From Hyphomicrobium methylovorum (GTDB taxonomy: Bacteria > Pseudomonadota > Alphaproteobacteria > Rhizobiales > Hyphomicrobiaceae): a stretch of DNA of 64,000 nucleotides. The stretch lies in NCBI RefSeq assembly GCF_013626205.1, contig NZ_QHJE01000001.1, positions 248,001 through 312,000 on the forward strand, given 5' to 3'. The notes under the pieces were generated by a model. It did not search any database, had not been told where the DNA came from, and saw only the letters and a program-made list of their open reading frames with translations. Position numbers and translations under genes: made by a program. Shown piece after piece: positions 62,911 through 64,000 of the stretch (its first letter is position 1; every line of letters starts with the position of its first letter).

Positions 62911-63219
62911 CTATGCTGGCGGTGCGGGTTTCACCCATCGGATGGCACTTCTCGGACAGCCTTCCGATTTGCAGACGATAGCAATGGCATGCGCAGCGCT
63001 GCTGGCGCCCTCAACCCGCAATGTGATGTGGCTGGTCTTCACAATGTAAGGACGCGGGGTACCGATGAGACGAATGGGCTCTCGCTTGGCGAGCTTCGCG
63101 CAAACGAGCCAGAAGCTCTGGACGTCTATGGGTTCCCATCCCATCCAATCAATCAGAATGGTGCGGATGTCCTGCCGAGTGAGCATCGCGACTTCGTAGG
63201 GTTTGCGACGCGTGGTCAT
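62911..63219 (-). CDS. Hypothetical protein, 102 aa
   Basis: A protein with the start MTTRRKPYEVAMLTRQDIRT and a WMGWEPIDVQSFWLVCAKLA block; it is globular with one helix-strand core. No family was recognised. Its ATG overlaps the stop of the gene before it by four bases (63216-63219). Confidence 0.65.
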   Translation of the reverse strand: MTTRRKPYEVAMLTRQDIRTILIDWMGWEPIDVQSFWLVCAKLAKREPIRLIGTPRPYIVKTSHITLRVEGASSAAHAIAIVCKSEGCPRSAIRWVKPAPPA

Positions 63220-63584
63220 GAGGTGATGCTTTCGTTGGGTTGTTCGTCAAGGTGGGAGAGCTTTTCAGCCTTGCCCATCCATGGCTCTGGCCGGATGGCG
63301 CGTGCCCAGTCCGCAAAGGATGGGATGCGGCCCAAGTCCTCGCGCACATGCTGCTCGCCCACCCAGCGGGTCGGAATGACCCGACCGCTGGAAAGCGTGA
63401 TGGTGTTGCCGAAGATGCGCTCGGCCATGAAGATGCCTTCGGCGTGATGCCGGAGGGCGCGATGGCGGAAGTCCGCCAAGATGGCTTTGCTTTCATCGAA
63501 CCAGCTATGGATGGGGAGGTAGTCCTCAACCACCCCTCCCCACTTCTTCACCGATGACAGGGCGTGATGGTACGGATGTGCCAT
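63216..63584 (-). CDS. DUF6915-like protein
   Basis: A 122-residue protein from the ATG giving MAHPYHHALSSVKKWGGVVE. The His-rich start and the HSWFDESKAILADFRHRALR, HHAEGIFMAERIFG blocks match the DUF6915 pattern seen in mobile elements. The His/Asp-rich helices could bind metal, and nothing more is known. Coupled to the gene after it (ATGA). Confidence 0.65.
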   Translation of the reverse strand: MAHPYHHALSSVKKWGGVVEDYLPIHSWFDESKAILADFRHRALRHHAEGIFMAERIFGNTITLSSGRVIPTRWVGEQHVREDLGRIPSFADWARAIRPEPWMGKAEKLSHLDEQPNESITS

Positions 63585-63585
63585 G

Positions 63586-63966
63586 TCACACCTCCACCGT
63601 TGTGGTCTCAAAGCTCGTGAAGCGGTCGTTGCGCTCCAGCGTTAGCTTCCTCGTTGTGACGTTGAGGGTCACCGTCCCAAACGCTCCATCATCGATTTCG
63701 AATCCATCGTGGTGCTCGTCGAGTACCTTCCATGCGAAGTTTTCTAGGGCATCGGCCAATGCTTCGTGCGGAGGGATGCGCCAGCCATCCTGCATCAACT
63801 TGATTTTTACGAGCTTGGGTTCGAGCGCTTCGATGTCGGTGATGCCACCCTCATCGCCTATGCCGTCGTAGCCAACACGAACCTCGGTGTAGCCGAGCGT
63901 CTTGAGGTGCGCGATGAGCACGGCCTTGGCCTGCTCGATGGGCCATTCCCAATCAAAAAGGCTCAT
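63586..63966 (-). CDS. DUF6878-like protein
   Basis: A 126-residue acidic protein. The core GYTEVRVGYDGIGDEGGITD matches the G.GD.G.I pattern of DUF6878 proteins, which occur beside DUF6915 in mobile elements. Function unknown. It ends one base before the DUF6915-like start, so the two lie in one transcript, and further genes probably precede it beyond the edge. Confidence 0.6.
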   Translation of the reverse strand: MSLFDWEWPIEQAKAVLIAHLKTLGYTEVRVGYDGIGDEGGITDIEALEPKLVKIKLMQDGWRIPPHEALADALENFAWKVLDEHHDGFEIDDGAFGTVTLNVTTRKLTLERNDRFTSFETTTVEV

Positions 63967-64000
63967 GGGTACGGCCCTCCTCTTCCTCGTCTTCGATTTG

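Larger units (their letters stand above)
45220..64000. mobile_element. dusA-integrated element with integrase, iteron replicon, HUH Rep, FtsK-like translocase and T7-type polymerase (right end outside)
   Basis: The element starts in the 5' end of dusA and reaches the right edge. It holds integrase, ParA/RHH partition, RepA with iterons, ArdC, HUH rolling-circle Rep, two small membrane proteins, FtsK-like ATPase, Xis-like HTH and a T7-type DNA polymerase, then accessory genes. Lacking a type IV secretion system in view, its transfer could rest on the FtsK-like pump, as in actinomycete AICEs. Alternatives are a phage-plasmid, or a conjugative element whose transfer genes lie to the right. Confidence 0.8.

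Overview
The window is a GC-rich alphaproteobacterial chromosome segment. The gene content (class II DAHP synthase, Lrp/AsnC regulator, DUF2865 and DUF2059 proteins, TIGR02281 proteases, SoxYZ beside a flavocytochrome c sulfide dehydrogenase flavoprotein, DivJ/PleC-like kinase) suggests the order Hyphomicrobiales, most like Hyphomicrobium. That assignment rests on family knowledge, not on a search.

Bases 1 to about 45,220 are ordinary core genome. On the left are a cyclopropane fatty acid synthase (cut by the window edge) and a leftward fadE-fadJ-fadI beta-oxidation operon. Next comes a small sulfur-oxidation locus: a sulfide dehydrogenase flavoprotein divergent from soxYZ. It is followed by cimA with an acetyltransferase, two copies of a ~180-bp palindromic repeat, cysS, a DUF2865 exported protein, a gltX-nadE pair, a universal stress protein, class II DAHP synthase, an SDR, glutathione reductase, rpiA, gph, a DsrE-like protein, an RND/MMPL exporter, tRNA-Val(CAC), a SYLF protein, periplasmic MsrA, an ornithine/lysine decarboxylase, an exported protein with two CXXCH motifs and a DUF4384-like end, an ABC exporter, a beta-hydroxyacid dehydrogenase, an Lrp regulator, a nuclease-GST pair, a histidine kinase, two tandem retropepsin-like proteases, a phosphohexomutase, a TauE-like permease and dusA.

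From about 45,220 to the right edge lies an integrated mobile element whose right end is outside the window. It sits in the 5' end of dusA, a known integration target, with a tyrosine integrase reading away from dusA. Its left half looks like a plasmid backbone: ParA with a ribbon-helix-helix partner, 16-bp centromere-like repeats, a RepA-like initiator, four 21-bp iterons, three 11-bp repeats, a DnaA box, and ArdC antirestriction. Its right half carries a pUB110-type HUH rolling-circle Rep, a small possible OB-fold protein, two small membrane proteins, an FtsK/SpoIIIE-type DNA translocase, an excisionase-like HTH protein and a T7-type family A DNA polymerase. At the edge is a tightly packed leftward cluster of small accessory genes.

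No relaxase other than the HUH Rep, and no type IV secretion genes, are visible. The combination of integrase, Xis, HUH Rep and a single FtsK-like pump resembles actinomycete integrative and conjugative elements (AICEs), here in an alphaproteobacterium and with a phage T7-like polymerase. This is the most likely undescribed system in the window.
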